Of a stretch of DNA of 64,000 nt, positions 23,472-35,131 are shown one piece after another. The notes under the pieces were generated by a model that was not told the origin of the DNA, did not search any database, and worked only from the letters and a program-made list of their open reading frames with translations. The stretch is from Pseudogymnoascus destructans (lineage: Eukaryota > Ascomycota > Leotiomycetes > Thelebolales > Thelebolaceae), in contig NW_020167521.1 in the NCBI RefSeq assembly GCF_001641265.1, forward strand, positions 1,736,001-1,800,000, read 5' to 3'. Numbering within the stretch: the first letter of the stretch is position 1; each line of letters begins with the position of its first letter. The position numbers and the translations under genes are program-made.

Positions 23472-24188
23472 GGGCGGTTTTGTTGCGCGGGTGTAAGAGG
23501 TTGGTGGTGGTTGTGGGTTGGTGGTGTGGTGGTGTTGAGGTTAATGAGCGCCCTGGTCGCGAGGTGGTGTGTGTGGTCTGGAGCTGTGGTTGGATTACGG
23601 GTGCGTGGTGAGGACTGGTGTGCAGTTTTGTTATCTTATCGGCTTGGAGCTTGGAATTATGTCTTCATTTCATTGTTGACAGGCCAGTCAGTCATCCAGG
23701 AATCGAACTGAAGCAGTAAAGGCCTGAATAACCGGCCTTTATTACATTCTTACTTCCTGAACACATTTAATCAGCTTCAATTCCAGGCTTAAGTTCGCAG
23801 CTATACCCCTCACAACGCTTCACAACGATTCACAGCACTTCTCACAACATGGATGGCTTCCAACTCAACCATCTGTGGTAAAGAATCTTTTGTCTCCAGT
23901 ATATCTAAAAGAATCTTTTTTGTCTCCAGTATATCTATACTGTGTAGCCTATTGGGTCTGTGGGTATTTATAAATCTATATACAATAAGAAACCCCTCGT
24001 TCAAAGAAATCACCCCCAACCAATGAACCCTAGCCAAAGAAATAACTTTCATAGAGCCAGAACATATCTTCGTCCAACGTCCCAAACGACCGGGGCGGTG
24101 TGAAACGCCTTCGTATCTCCTTTCCCAAGGTAAAAAAAAAAGACACTCAAATCATCAAAGACAACTTTTCCGCACTCTCTTTCTCTCT
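23472..24188. other. Intergenic region, no gene seen
   Basis: GT-rich promoter side of the cyclin gene, then AT-richer 3' side of the HAD gene. Around 23,890-23,940 a short direct repeat (ctccagtatatctа-like, aaagaatctttt) is present. No coding evidence. Confidence 0.5.
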
Positions 24189-25673
24189 TTACTCCACCGC
24201 CGAAACCGACTGGTTCCCGATAACGGGGTTCATGGAATCACTCCAGTTGAGCCTGAAATCCTCACCCAACTCCTGCTTCAGCGCCGCCTGCACAGCCTCG
24301 AGCACATTGTTGAAAACCCCAAAGCTGGCCGGGTTCTCCTTATCATTGCCCTCGCCCTGGAACACACCGGTGCGCACCAGACACGTGTTCCAGCCGTACA
24401 TGTTCCCGCCAACGATATCAGACTGCGGGTTGTCACCGATCATGTAGATGTTCTTGGGTAGGCGCTCCTCATTGTGAATTGTCTCCATCCAGGACGACAT
24501 CACCTCATCGGCGTACTTGTACGTTGCCAACTCGGGCTTGCCGTACACCACACGCTCCAGTTCGTGGCCGGTGATGGACTTGTAAATAGCCTCGAGCGCG
24601 ATGCGGAAGGTTCCCTGCGACATGCGGGGGATTGGGTACTCGGTAGGGCAAAGAACATCGCCCTGGGAGAAGTAGACGGGGATGCGGTTCGCGAGGGGAT
24701 CCTTGGCCTTGGTCCCCAGCACGCCGTCCTCGGAGAGGAGGAGGTCGATCATGATTTGGAGATCAGTCGCGTAATCGCGGGAATCCGAGAACACGAGGAT
24801 AGCATCGAACTTAACCTTGCTGAAATCCCTCGGCGCAGACGTAGCACGCTGCTCCTCGGTGAAGAACTCCTTCAAGGGCGAGATCTCGGGATTGGCGGCG
24901 TAGATGTCGTTAGGGACGACAATATCCTTGAACCCGTACAGCTTGGCCACCTCGCGGCACTTGTACTTCTCGCCGCCCACCACGAGGACGGTGTCGTAGT
25001 ACTCAGCCAGGGCAGACATGGGGGTGTGAGCTTGGATAAACTGCTCGGTCGAGATGGGGACGCCGAGGATCTGGGACAACTGGTCACAGCGCTGGCTCTC
25101 GATCTTGCCACTGCCGTTGGTGAGGAAGATGTGCGGGATCTTGATGCCGAGCTCGTTCTCACCGTTCAGGATCTCCAGCGCGAGACGGCCCTCGGGGATC
25201 AGACGGTCACCGTGCACGAGGACTCCGTCAATGTCAAAAGCGAACGCCATGTCCTTCGCCGCCGTCGTCTTCACCGACGACATATCCTGCAGCTGACTCG
25301 CAATAATCTCCCTCGTCGGTTGAATGGGCGGCATCCCCGGCCTCATATTCGCCGCCGCCATCGCATCCTCGATGTTAATGTTCGACGATAGTCTCGACTG
25401 CCTCTTCGAGCGTGGGATGGGGAGGGAAGTGCCGAAGCTGTTGCGGGAGCCCCGGCGGTCGCGCGAGGAGGGGGCGTTGCTGAGGGGGTGCATGAGCTCG
25501 TTTGTATCGGCGAAGGGGGAGCGAGACATGGGGACCTCGATGGTGTTGCGCTCGACGCTGCCCTTGTCGCCCTCGGGGACGGAGAGCATGCGGCGGAATA
25601 TGGGGCGGTCGACGTTCCTCTCTGGCGTCTTGTCCGCGGACTGCTTGCCGGGGGATGTGGTGGCGCCTGGCAT
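24189..25673 (-). CDS. HAD-superfamily hydrolase, CECR5/YKR070W type, 494 aa
   Basis: The frame is open upstream to 25730, but the first ATG in frame is at 25673 (MPGATTSPGKQS), preceded by an A-rich CAAG context, so I start there. Residues 1-150 are a disordered Ser/Pro leader. The HAD motif I is AFDIDGVLVHGD (nucleophile and general acid Asp). Motif II is FLTNGSG and the last motif is IYMIGDNPQSDIVGGNMYGW. Between them the C2-type cap includes LVVGGEKYKCREVAKLYGFKDIVVPNDI. This layout matches the CECR5/TIGR01456 subfamily of p-nitrophenylphosphatase-like enzymes, often mitochondrial; the physiological substrate is unknown. The leader might carry targeting information but is not a clear presequence. 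All catalytic motifs are intact. Confidence 0.9.
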   Translation of the reverse strand: MPGATTSPGKQSADKTPERNVDRPIFRRMLSVPEGDKGSVERNTIEVPMSRSPFADTNELMHPLSNAPSSRDRRGSRNSFGTSLPIPRSKRQSRLSSNINIEDAMAAANMRPGMPPIQPTREIIASQLQDMSSVKTTAAKDMAFAFDIDGVLVHGDRLIPEGRLALEILNGENELGIKIPHIFLTNGSGKIESQRCDQLSQILGVPISTEQFIQAHTPMSALAEYYDTVLVVGGEKYKCREVAKLYGFKDIVVPNDIYAANPEISPLKEFFTEEQRATSAPRDFSKVKFDAILVFSDSRDYATDLQIMIDLLLSEDGVLGTKAKDPLANRIPVYFSQGDVLCPTEYPIPRMSQGTFRIALEAIYKSITGHELERVVYGKPELATYKYADEVMSSWMETIHNEERLPKNIYMIGDNPQSDIVGGNMYGWNTCLVRTGVFQGEGNDKENPASFGVFNNVLEAVQAALKQELGEDFRLNWSDSMNPVIGNQSVSAVE

Positions 25674-27710
25674 CTTGAGGGGTTTGGTGGTGGTGGTGGG
25701 TTGTTCTGGATGTGATAAGAGGGAAGACAAAACGGTTTGCTTTGTGTGGTGAATGAATGTTGAGGTTTTGATGGGTGATGAGAGAGCTTTTTAGCTCAAT
25801 GTGCTGACAGACGAAAGATCCAAAAGGCCGGATTTACGAGTGACAGAATGTGTGGGTGAGAAAGGGACAATGGGGGAACGGGAGGGCATATATACGGTCA
25901 GGTCTTTTCGATTTGGACTGGTTCACAGGTTACATTGCTTTCCCACTACTAACCAGTAGTAAGCTGGTCCAGCTACTACTACTACCCTGAGTTCGCCGCC
26001 CCGGTGAGCCCGTATGAAAATTGAGATATCTGGACCCCCTTCGGCAACCGCTAATGGTTATCAAAAAGGCAAACGGAGTCCCCCCTGCACAGCCTCGACT
26101 TTCCGAAACGTACTTGGGCATCATGGAGGGGATAGAATGGATACTGATACGCCATGTATGGAGAGGGTATGGAGATAGCGAGATTTATGTGGATGAGCAG
26201 CACCGTCATACGTCGGGAGGAATCGCCGTTGGATGTGATGACGCGTGCACTGATGTTGATGTACCGGGTACTACTTAGTTAGTACCTAGCACGAGTTTCT
26301 AGTGGGATGCGGCCGCAGAGTGTTGGATGGGGGCGTGGGAGAGGGAAAGGGTGAAGAGTGAGCAGACAGTTGAGTTACATATTGGCTGAGGCGGAGCCAT
26401 AATAAAAATGGGACTTTGATGGTGGGGGGGTTTCCTGATGGGGACTGATATCGCAGACGTTTCGTGGAGAACGCACATCATTCTGGTAATGGTTGCGGGT
26501 TATATGGCTCACTAAGGCGCGTTTGCTAGCTGGGATGTGATTCTCACTACTATGACTACTAATTACAACACAGCCAACGCAAGTTGAAAGTCAAACACAG
26601 TGAAGAAAGAATAGCTAAAACAACCCCCAAACAATTTGAGAGTACATGGTAAAAGGGTAGCTGTACCTTGCATAGGTACATCTCTACAACCCTACCAGAT
26701 CTAAGTTCTTTTTAGCTTTTTTCGCCACTGATTATTAGATGAGAAAAGATAAAAAGAGGCTGAACGGCATAGAGGAGAGGATTGGAGGCGGCAAACGGCG
26801 GTGTTATGTCATAGGCCGGTATCTTAAAACGCTAGGGGGTGGGAGGAGTGAGGAGCGGGTGGGAGAGGATGATGTCATTTTCACGATCCGCAGATTTGCT
26901 TAGAGAAGTAGAGAAGTAGACTAGAGAAGTAGAGAATAGAGAAGTAGAGGATAGAGAAGTAGAGAGAAGTAGATAACTGATAACTAGAGAAGTAGATAAC
27001 TGATAACTAGAGAAGTAGATAACTGATAACTAGAGAACTAGAGAACTAGAGAACTAGAGAACTAGAGAACTAGAGAACTAGAGAACTAGGAGAAGTAGAT
27101 AACTGATAACTAGAGAACTAGAAAACTAGAACGAGTAGAGCTGTCTGTATACTGCTACTGTAGAACTCTACTACATCCGCCATATTCTCGTCCAACGGTA
27201 CTCTGCTATCGGTACTCTACCACGGCAATCACTGCAAACTATACAAGTACTACAAGTACACTCTTACTCTATTCTTACATGCTATAATGAATGAATATGA
27301 GCCAGAACACCATGACGAGGAAACTATGAACACCATAAAGAGACCAGGAAAGTACCAGGAAGACTCGGCTACATTTCTAATGATAATAATTAAAACAAAC
27401 TCTGTAAAATACATCCCACTTTCCAAGATCATCGATCATCACTCGCCTCCATCGTGCAATGCCTCCATGCCTCCCTCCATCATGCCTCCTCTCCGATTCC
27501 CCCTCCGGTTCCCCCCCGGTTCCCCCCCGGTTCTCCCCCTTGCATCCTCGTCTACACTACTCCTGCCCCTCCAAATATATTTCCCCCCCCCCCGCGATTG
27601 ACATCATCCTTCACTTACCTCTCTAAACCCAAACCCTCCCTCTCTCCCACCAAACAACATCACAACACCACCACAACCAACACAACACCCACGAACCTAC
27701 ACCACCCAAC
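25674..27710. other. Intergenic region of 2 kb between divergent genes, with a large minisatellite
   Basis: Shared upstream region of the HAD gene (-) and the aldo-keto reductase gene (+). The only structure seen is the degenerate minisatellite at 26,898-27,130 and the C-rich leader of the reductase. No coding evidence. Confidence 0.6.
26898..27130. repeat. Degenerate minisatellite of agagaagtag / agagaacta / ataactgataact units
   Basis: Nested tandem repetition: several agagaagtag units, three copies of agaagtagataactgataact, and about eight copies of agagaacta, then a further mixed copy. The hierarchical pattern indicates repeated slippage and unequal exchange. Confidence 0.92.
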
Positions 27711-28759
27711 ATGGCCGTCTCCTCCCCCCTCATCAAGCTCAACAGCGGCGCCACCATGCCCGCCCTCGGCTTCGGCACCTTCGCCTCCGTCGGTTCCGCA
27801 GGCGAAACGCACCGCGCCGTCGTCGCTGCGCTGTCCGCTGGCTACAGACACCTGGACTGCGCGTGGTTCTACCAGAACGAGGATGAGGTAGGCTCCGGGA
27901 TCAAGGAGTTCCTGGATGCCCATAAGGACGTCAAGCGCGAAGACCTCTTCATCTGCACGAAGGTGTGGCAGCATTTGCATGAGCCGGCGGATGTGGAGTG
28001 GAGCATCAATGATTCGTTGAAGAAGTTGAGACTGGAGTATGTGGATTTGTTCCTGATTCACTGGCCGTTTGCTGCGGAGAGGAATGAGGATCGCAGTGTT
28101 AAGCTTGGTGCTGATGGGAAGGTAAGCTACCCCTCTACCCCCTCTCCCAATCCTCTCAATCCTCTCGATCGAGAGTCAAAGCCAAAATACTAACCCCCCC
28201 CCCCAAGTACATCATCAACAAAGCCCTAACCGAAGACCCAACCCCCACCTGGCTCGCGATGGAATCCCTCGTCGCCAGCGGCAAAGCCAAATCCATCGGC
28301 GTCTCCAACTACACCATCGCCGGGCTAAAACAGCTCCTCTCCCTCGCCAAGATCCCCCCCGCAGTCAACCAGATCGAGATCCACCCCTTCCTCCCCAACC
28401 AAGAGCTCATCGACTTCTGCCGCTCCGTCGGCGTCGTGCCCGTCGCCTACTCCCCCCTCGGTTCGCAGGACCAGGTCCCAGGGACCGGGGAGAAGGTGGC
28501 GACGAACAAGGATCTGATTGCAGTGGCGGAGAAGAATGGGGTTAGTTTGGCGCAGGTGCTGATTGCGTGGGGGATTAGGAGGGGGTATGCGGTGCTGCCG
28601 AAGAGTAGTAATGAGGGCAGGATTAGGAGTAATGCGCAGTTGATTGAGTTGAGTGATGAGGATTTTGAGGCGGTGAATAAGGTGGCGGATAGCAGGAGGA
28701 CGAGGTTTGTGAATATGAAGGATACGTTTGGGTATAATGTGTGGCCGGAGGAGAAGTAG
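27711..28759 (+). CDS. Aldo-keto reductase (NADPH-dependent), 320 aa
   Basis: Exon 1 27711-28121, intron 28122-28207 (gtaagc...ccaag), exon 2 28208-28759. The AKR catalytic tetrad is visible: Asp in GYRHLDCAWFYQNE, Tyr in the same block, Lys in ICTKVW and His in FLIHWPF. NADP-binding and barrel signatures IGVSNYTIAGLKQLL and AVLPKSSNEGRI are present. The family reduces aldehydes, aldoses or glycerol-type ketones to alcohols in the cytosol; the closest fungal enzymes are annotated glycerol dehydrogenase or alcohol dehydrogenase (NADP+). Length is standard. The promoter side is strongly C-rich. Exact substrate cannot be inferred. Confidence 0.93.
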
Positions 28760-29899
28760 AGGGAGGGGGATGAAGTAGAAGTTTGAAGACTTGACAACAG
28801 CAAGAGAGGTTTTAGGAAGCAAGGAAGTGGCTCTAGATGGCTTGAAATAAAATGTTTCAAAATAGGGCTGCTTACAACTTCACATCAATGAGTGAAGATA
28901 TCAGACACGCATGTCCACAGCCAGTCTCACAGCATTAAGATATGTCTTATACAGTAAGTTACTCAACGTATGCCATGATTTACACCAAATGACCGAGCAA
29001 AGCCAAGAGCCACAGCCTCGTGTCGGCAGGGACACGCATCCATGTAACAAGCACCCCAATTAATTACAGCGACCTTTACTCTTACCATTATTGGCCTCTG
29101 TGGTCACATTTTGGCGTTGCAGGGAATTAATTGAGCTAGATATCCATATCAATGGAGGGAGTTCGTGCATTGCCAGCACAGCAAAACCGAAACTGCCCCT
29201 GCTCCTGCGATTATCACCCAGCGAACCCGTTATCAGAGGACCCTGCATCAACAAAGGACCCCCGATTTTCCCAACCTGCCAGCAAAACGCTCACACCGCA
29301 CATCCCCAGGAACCCGGACTTCTTTTAACAAAACTACTTTAGTTGGGATTTACCGGCACTTTGAATAACTCTTGAAGCGACTGATTTATTGCGACAGGGA
29401 TTTGTTTTGGTGGGGTGCGCAAGTTCGTTAAGGAAGCAGGTTGTGGTGGTGATAATTGAGGTGGTTGGCAAAGACAAACGAGGTGGCTGGGAACGATATA
29501 ATACACCACCCAACACAACCACATCTTTTGATTTTAAGTTTCCTCCCTTATCTTTCCTATCCATCACCCTGAAATTCTGGACTGTTCCTTTTCCTCACTA
29601 ACTCGATATATTTTCGCTGCATTTTCACGAACAGCGGTCTAGAGAAAACAGCGGTCTAGGGAAAACGAGGGTTGACGACTGCGAGGCATACGACGAATTT
29701 GACGATACCTTGGCGGATTTCGACGTCTTGGGATACTTTCCGGTCGTACGAGAGTACTGAAAACGATCAATTACGTCAATCACGAATCCATCAATTCTGA
29801 GGAGAGAGCATCACAACCCCCCTACTTAGCTTCCAAAGCTGGGGCGAGGCAGCTCAACCACACCTCCCTCACCACCACCACCCATACAGCACTCTCACC
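28760..29899. other. Intergenic region, no gene seen
   Basis: Spacer between two plus-strand genes. The last 300 bp contain a short direct repeat (agcggtctagagaaaa / agcggtctagggaaaa near 29,633-29,665) and are probably promoter and leader of the next gene. Confidence 0.6.
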
Positions 29900-31063
29900 A
29901 TGCATCTCCCAACACCCCTCCTCCTCCTCACCTTCACCTCCCTCCTCACCCCCGCCCTTGCCGGCCCCTTCCCCCGAAATGCAGCACACGATTACAATGG
30001 CTCTGGCTTCCTCATGCACCGCCAATGCGACTCCTACTGCGGCTACGGCGACGCCTACTGCTGTTCCGCAGGCCAAGTCTGCACCACCGACGCCGCCAAC
30101 GTCGCTGCGTGCGTTGCTCCCACTGCTGGGTCCAGGGGTGACGGGAGCTGGAACTTCTACACCACCACCATCGTCGACTCCGTGGCAACAACCCGCGTCG
30201 TAACGATATCCTCCTTCATCGGCGCACCAGCTAGCACACACCCCTACGTCGCGCAAAGCACGGCGGTCTGTTATGCGCCTCTGACTTCTTGCGGAACGAT
30301 CTGCTGCGCTACGAATCAATATTGCTATACCAGCGGGCAATGCCGCGCTAAACAAGACGGCGGCGTGACAAGTGGGCCCCAACCCACCGCCCCTGTAAAG
30401 GGGACGAGCGTCATCGCTACTACTGTGCCGGTTACGACAACCCAGGGCTTCGTAGCGCCTGTTGAGACGACGGGGTGGAGCGACTCTATCACCTCTGGCC
30501 ATAAATCGGGGCTGAGCGGCGGGGCAATCGCAGGGATTGTTATTGGTGTTCTCGCGGGAATAATCTTGCTCCTCCTCCTCTGCGCCTGCTGCTGTCTCGG
30601 CGCTGGTATTAAGGGGGTGTGGCACCTCATCGCCGGCAAAAAGAAGGGTGACAGCCGACGCGGTTCTCGCACCGAAGTTACTACTGAGACTCGTCGGCAT
30701 TCGACGCGCTACGGTAGATCGGCGGCGAGTAGGAGGGAGACGCATGGAGGTTGGTTTGGTGGCGCGGTGCCGAGTGGAAGGGATGCTGAGAAACATGATA
30801 AGCATAAGAAGGAGGCTGTGGGACTTGGGGGGCTGGGACTGGGGCTTGCGGCGTTGTGGGCGGGGATGACGTTTAATAAGAAGAAGAAGAAGGAGAGGAG
30901 GCAGAGTGGATCGTATTATACGAGTTATTCGGAGAGTTATACGGGGACTACTGATAGTGAGTAACTATCCCGCTTCCTGATTGAAGATACTAACAGCTTT
31001 TTAGGTAGTACGAGCTCTGGTGGACGGACGAGGAATTCGAGGAGGTCTAGGTCGAGGAGGTGA
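29900..31063 (+). CDS. Cys-rich single-pass membrane protein with signal peptide, 371 aa
   Basis: Exon 1 29900-30956 and exon 2 31005-31063. The 48-bp intron (gtgagt, branch ctaac, acceptor ttttag) removes an apparent stop and adds a short Arg/Ser-rich tail (TRNSRRSRSRR). Residues 1-21 are a typical signal peptide ending ALA. The outer part has two Cys clusters (CDSYCGYGDAYCC; TSCGTICCATNQYC) and Thr/Ser-rich, probably O-glycosylated stretches. A transmembrane helix at about 208-235 (IAGIVIGVLAGIILLLLL) is followed by a Cys patch (CACCCLG) that could be palmitoylated, and a basic tail with a Gly/Leu segment (GLGGLGLGLAALW). The layout recalls fungal cell-wall sensor or adhesion proteins, but no named domain is recognised. 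Function unknown. Confidence 0.8.
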
Positions 31064-31689
31064 TGTGGCCTCCTCGTTTTGCTGAGAGAGAAAAATCGAT
31101 TTGATCGTGTAGCGACTTTTTTTTACGGAATTTTCATGGCTTGTTAAGCCGAGGAGTTTGGGATTGCAGGAGCAATGAATGGCATTTACATATGGGGATG
31201 AAGATGAGGTATATATGAGATGAGATGGGATGGGATGGGATGGGATGGGATGGGATTGTATGAATTATGGATACGGATAATTGGGCTGAGAAGATGATAT
31301 TGAAGGGAGGGAAAAGACTGTGGATATGTCAAATTGAAATGACGAAGGGAAGGGATTGATGATATTGAACATAGGAAATCAAATACCCGGACGATCTTGA
31401 ATCTATATTTCGGATTCAATCAGATTCTTGCCCAGTCCAAAGAATGTGATTGATTTAACTTGTAAACTTTGTAAACTTGTAAACTTTGTAAATCCCCCAA
31501 CAAGTCGTTGCCCAACACGTGATATCACACCCAGTTTGGCATCTCTACTCGGTGCACGGCCCAAAACCTTGGTGCCAGCTCCAAGCTCACACCCTCGATA
31601 AGGCACCTCCAACCAACCTATCCCCAACTTCACAGCCCCATTCGGCGCTCCTCTCCATACCAATAACAACCACCCCAACAACCCTCACC
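31064..31689. other. Intergenic region with a (gggat)n microsatellite
   Basis: Contains about six copies of gatgg/gggat at 31,221-31,256 and a short repeat of aaactttgtaaacttg at 31,460-31,490. The last 100 bp are the C-rich leader of the V-ATPase gene. Confidence 0.7.
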
Positions 31690-33302
31690 ATGTCTCTCGA
31701 CCCCCCAACCTACCTCTCCTCCCTGCGCAACAACATCCGCGCCCGCCCCATCCCGTGGGACGGCGCGGTGCGCGCTGGGACCATTACGGAGGAACAGCTG
31801 GGCCGGATTCGCGCGGTGGATAAGGTGAGGAAGGAGCAGAGGAAGAGGACGGTGGAGGAGAAGGTTGATGCTTATAGGAACTTGTTCTTGGGCGGGGAGG
31901 GGGAGGGGGAGAGGAGTATACTGGAGAAGGCGGCGAGGAGGGCGGATGTGGTGCAGTATGTTTTGGTGCTGTTGGGGGATTTGCTTGAGGGTATGTTATG
32001 ATCTTTTGCTTCTTTGGGGGAGGGGGGGAGGGTGGTGGTTTGGGGATTTGGGGGGGTGTTAAGTGTGATGGGGCCAATGCTAATTGATATACAGGCAGCC
32101 AGACGCTGGTAGATGGACTTGTCGAGCATGAGAATACATATGCGCCATTCTTGCCGCTTTTGGCACAGGCTACGAGCCCCGAAGAGGCTATCCCCCTCTT
32201 AACCTCAACGGCACTCACGACCCTCCTAGCCAGGGAATCGACTACAAACCCCAAGGGCAGGCCAGCGAGCGACCAAGCGCTGCCCATCTTATACAAATAC
32301 CTGAGTACTCTCGCCAAGAGCTCGGATAGCGGACTCCAGGATATCGCAGTGATGGGGTACTCGTTGCTCCTCCGGAGCAGGCGGTCGAGAGAGCTGTTTT
32401 GGGAGCACAGAGATGTGACTGTGCTGCCGCTCATTTCGATCTTGAGGACTGCGGCGGGGGTGTCAGCGAGTGAAGAGAGTGCGGCGTCGTTGTGGAGTAG
32501 TGCGACGTCGAGGACTGCGGCGGAGGGGTTTATAAATGGTGGGATTGATTTGCAGTTGCTTTATCATGTGCTCTTGGTCATGTGGCAATTGAGCTTCGAG
32601 GGCGCTGTTATTGGAGATGGGCTTGAGGAGTATGTCGCACCCCATGCTCCCCTTTTACTTCTTGATTGCATGCTTACGAGTTATAGTGAGTACGATGTTA
32701 TCCCGCTTTTCACACAGCTACTACGGTTATCGCCCAAGGAGAAAACGACACGTCTGTTAGTTTCGACGCTTTATAACCTGATATCTGGGAACCCGAAATC
32801 CCTCCTTCCTGCGGCGGCACTTGTACGACTACCCGCGCTTCTTCAAAACGTAACCGGACGCCATCTTACCGATCCGGACCTGATTGAGGACCTGACAGCC
32901 CTATCTGAGCTGCTCGAGGAGCACACCAAGACCCAGACGACCTTTGATCAGTACGCAGCAGAGGTGGATTCCGGCCACTTACGCTGGTCGCCGCCGCACA
33001 GGAACACGGCCTTCTGGGCCGAAAATGCACGGAGGATTTTGGAGCACGACAACGGCCACCTGCCGAAGAAGCTGGCTGAGATTATTGCCAAGCCTTGGGA
33101 TAATGACAAGCAGGTCCTTGCTATTGTGTGTAACGATATTGGGTGCTTGGTCAAGGAGGTGCCGGAGAAGAGGCAGCAGCTGGAGAGGCTGGGGTTGAAA
33201 ACGAGGATTATGGAGCTGATGGCTGCGCCGGATGAGAGCGTAAGATGGGAAAGTTTGAGGGCTGTTGGGGAGTGGCTGAGATATAGCTTCGAAACGAAGT
33301 AG
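31690..33302 (+). CDS. VMA13: V-type proton ATPase subunit H, 502 aa
   Basis: Exon 1 31690-31990, intron 31991-32094 (gtatgt, branch gctaat, acceptor acag), exon 2 32095-33302; total 1,509 nt in phase. The protein is all-helical with armadillo-type repeats and the diagnostic C-terminal block GHLRWSPPHRNTAFWAENARR, followed by VLAIVCNDIGCLVKEVPEKR. Subunit H is a peripheral V1 component that bridges V1 to the stalk, is needed for pump activity and silences ATP hydrolysis of free V1 in the cytosol. Length matches fungal Vma13 (about 480-500 aa). Nothing unusual in the conserved part; the internal Ser/Ala-rich loop (AAGVSASEESAASLWSS) is a typical fungal insertion. Confidence 0.93.
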
Positions 33303-33640
33303 ACTGTCGTATTTCAAGATGGTAGGGGAATATGTGACGAGCAGTTGGTGCTAGAGACCGTGTACCATCATAGTTCGTGGTTTTGGTGGGGGTTTGCATA
33401 GAGGTGATACAGAGCCATTGTGAAGCTTTCCGATTTTATTACAGATTCCACGCGGTATAGCATTCATATTATTCACTTGACAGGAATTGAATGCAAATGG
33501 AGTTTATGCTATCTGACGTCTTTCCGAATCCATTTATTCTTGATTGTAGCCCAGCCCAGTCCAGAGCCCAGCATTTTATGTGGACTCGGACTTCGCCCAC
33601 CACCTTATCCGGACTTGAGCTCCCGATAACAAACACCCCA

Positions 33641-33647
33641 TATAAAA
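33641..33647 (+). promoter_or_regulatory. TATA box of the glycine cleavage T gene
   Basis: TATAAAA 75 bp upstream of the ATG at 33722. It supports initiation at 33722 rather than at the in-frame ATG at 33491, which lies upstream of the box. Confidence 0.6.
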
Positions 33648-33721
33648 GGTTGCTGTCCCCGACTACAAACTTTCCGAGTTCCTCCTTCCACCACCACAAC
33701 TTAAACAGGTCAATTTTCAAG

Positions 33722-35131
33722 ATGAAGTCTCTCCGCTCTACTCGCTATCTCAAGGATGTCATTGCAGCGCGCAATGCCCTCCCGCGCTCCTCCAGTCTGA
33801 TCACCGCAGCCACGCGCCGCAGCATCTCAACACGCACCTCCCAGCATCATATTCTCAAACCCACCGTCTCAGTCCCAGCAACACCACTCCAAACCACGCG
33901 CCACGCCTCCTCCTCCGCCGTGGCCGAGGAAGAGCTCGCCAAAACCCCCCTCTACGACTTCCACCTCCGCAACGGCGGCAAAATGGTCCCCTTCGGCGGC
34001 TACGCCATGCCCGTCCAGTACTCCTCCCTCTCCGTCCTCGACTCCCACAAATTCACCCGCACAGGCTCCTCCCTCTTCGACGTCTCCCACATGGTGCAGC
34101 ACCACTTCACCGGCCCCGGCGCGGCCGCTTTCCTCGAGCGCATCACCCCCAGCGACGTCGCGGGGCTGCCTGTGCACGGGAGCACGCTGAGCACGCTCCT
34201 CCTGCCCACGGGAGGCATTGTGGATGATTTGATCATTACCAAGCTGTGGGATGATCGCTTTTACGTTGTTACGAACGCGGGGTGTCGCGAGAAGGACTTG
34301 GCATACCTCAAGGAGCAGCTTAAGACTTTCCGTCTCGAGAACAGCTCTGAAGTCGAGTGGACGGTGCTGGAGGGTAAGGGGCTGATTGCCCTGCAGGGCC
34401 CGAAGGCGAAGGAGGTGCTTGGCAAGCTTGTTGCGGACCCCGCGCGCGATGGGCGCCTGTCGAACTTGTATTTTGGGCAGAGCAGGTATATGAAGCTCCA
34501 GACTGCTAAGGTGGGCGAGGAGCTCCCATTCCAGAGCAGCTTGTTGCTGGTTAGCAGGGGTGGATATACGGGAGAGGATGGGTTTGAGATCTCGATCCCC
34601 GCGCAGGAGACGGAGAGGGTGACGGAGATGATCCTCGAGGCTGGTGGTCCGGAGATGGTACAGCTGGCTGGCCTTGGAGCCAGAGACAGCTTGAGGTTGG
34701 AGGCGGGTATGTGTCTGTACGGCCACGACCTGAACGAGACCATCACACCCGTCGAGGCTAGCATGAGCTGGATCATCGGCAAGAGGAGGAGAGCAGAGGG
34801 CGGATTCCTCGGCGCCGAGACGATCTTGCCCCAGCTGAAGCCGAAGGCCAAGGGTGGACAAGGTATCGAGCGCCGCCGGGTCGGGCTCATCGTACAGGGC
34901 CCGCCGGCCCGCGAGGGCGCGGTGATCAGGGTGGACGGGAAGGATGTGGGCGTCGTCACGAGCGGATGCCCAAGTCCATGCTTGCAGAAGAATATCGCGA
35001 TGGGGTATATTCAGGAGGGGTTGCACAAGTCGGGGACGCCAGTTGAGGTTGTCGTCAGGGGGAAGGCGAGGAAGGCGGAGGTTGCGAAGATGCCTTTCTT
35101 GGCTACGGGCTACTACAAAAAGGAGGAGTAG
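33722..35131 (+). CDS. GCV1: Glycine cleavage system T protein (aminomethyltransferase), 469 aa
   Basis: Single-exon gene. The first 60 residues are Arg/Ser/Thr-rich without acids, a mitochondrial presequence (MKSLRSTRYLKDVIAARNAL). The GcvT signature follows: TPLYDFHLRNGGKMVPFGGYAMPVQY, SSLFDVSHMVQ, and the folate-binding core with YTGEDGFEIS, GLGARDSLRLEAGMCLYGHDL and SMSWIIGKRRR. The C-terminal GCV_T_C barrel contains RRVGLIVQGPPAREG and CPSPCLQKNIAMGY. The enzyme transfers the aminomethyl group from lipoyl-H protein to tetrahydrofolate, releasing ammonia, in mitochondrial one-carbon metabolism. The frame is open to 33491, but a TATA box lies between, so the start at 33722 is preferred. 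Confidence 0.95.
   Translation: MKSLRSTRYLKDVIAARNALPRSSSLITAATRRSISTRTSQHHILKPTVSVPATPLQTTRHASSSAVAEEELAKTPLYDFHLRNGGKMVPFGGYAMPVQYSSLSVLDSHKFTRTGSSLFDVSHMVQHHFTGPGAAAFLERITPSDVAGLPVHGSTLSTLLLPTGGIVDDLIITKLWDDRFYVVTNAGCREKDLAYLKEQLKTFRLENSSEVEWTVLEGKGLIALQGPKAKEVLGKLVADPARDGRLSNLYFGQSRYMKLQTAKVGEELPFQSSLLLVSRGGYTGEDGFEISIPAQETERVTEMILEAGGPEMVQLAGLGARDSLRLEAGMCLYGHDLNETITPVEASMSWIIGKRRRAEGGFLGAETILPQLKPKAKGGQGIERRRVGLIVQGPPAREGAVIRVDGKDVGVVTSGCPSPCLQKNIAMGYIQEGLHKSGTPVEVVVRGKARKAEVAKMPFLATGYYKKEE

Noticed and set aside
24474..25391. 305-codon plus-strand frame
   Set aside because: Opposite strand of the HAD hydrolase core; composition follows from its codon bias.
29822..30805. 327-codon minus-strand frame
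   Set aside because: Antisense of the Cys-rich membrane protein; no motif, while the plus strand has signal peptide and TM helix.
33491..33721. Upstream in-frame ATG extending the T protein
   Set aside because: The TATA box at 33641 lies inside this extension and the downstream ATG begins a typical mitochondrial presequence.
33869..35026. 385-codon frame on the minus strand across the T-protein gene
   Set aside because: Antisense shadow of a GC-rich conserved gene; the translation is Arg/His/Ala-rich noise and the plus strand carries all GcvT motifs.
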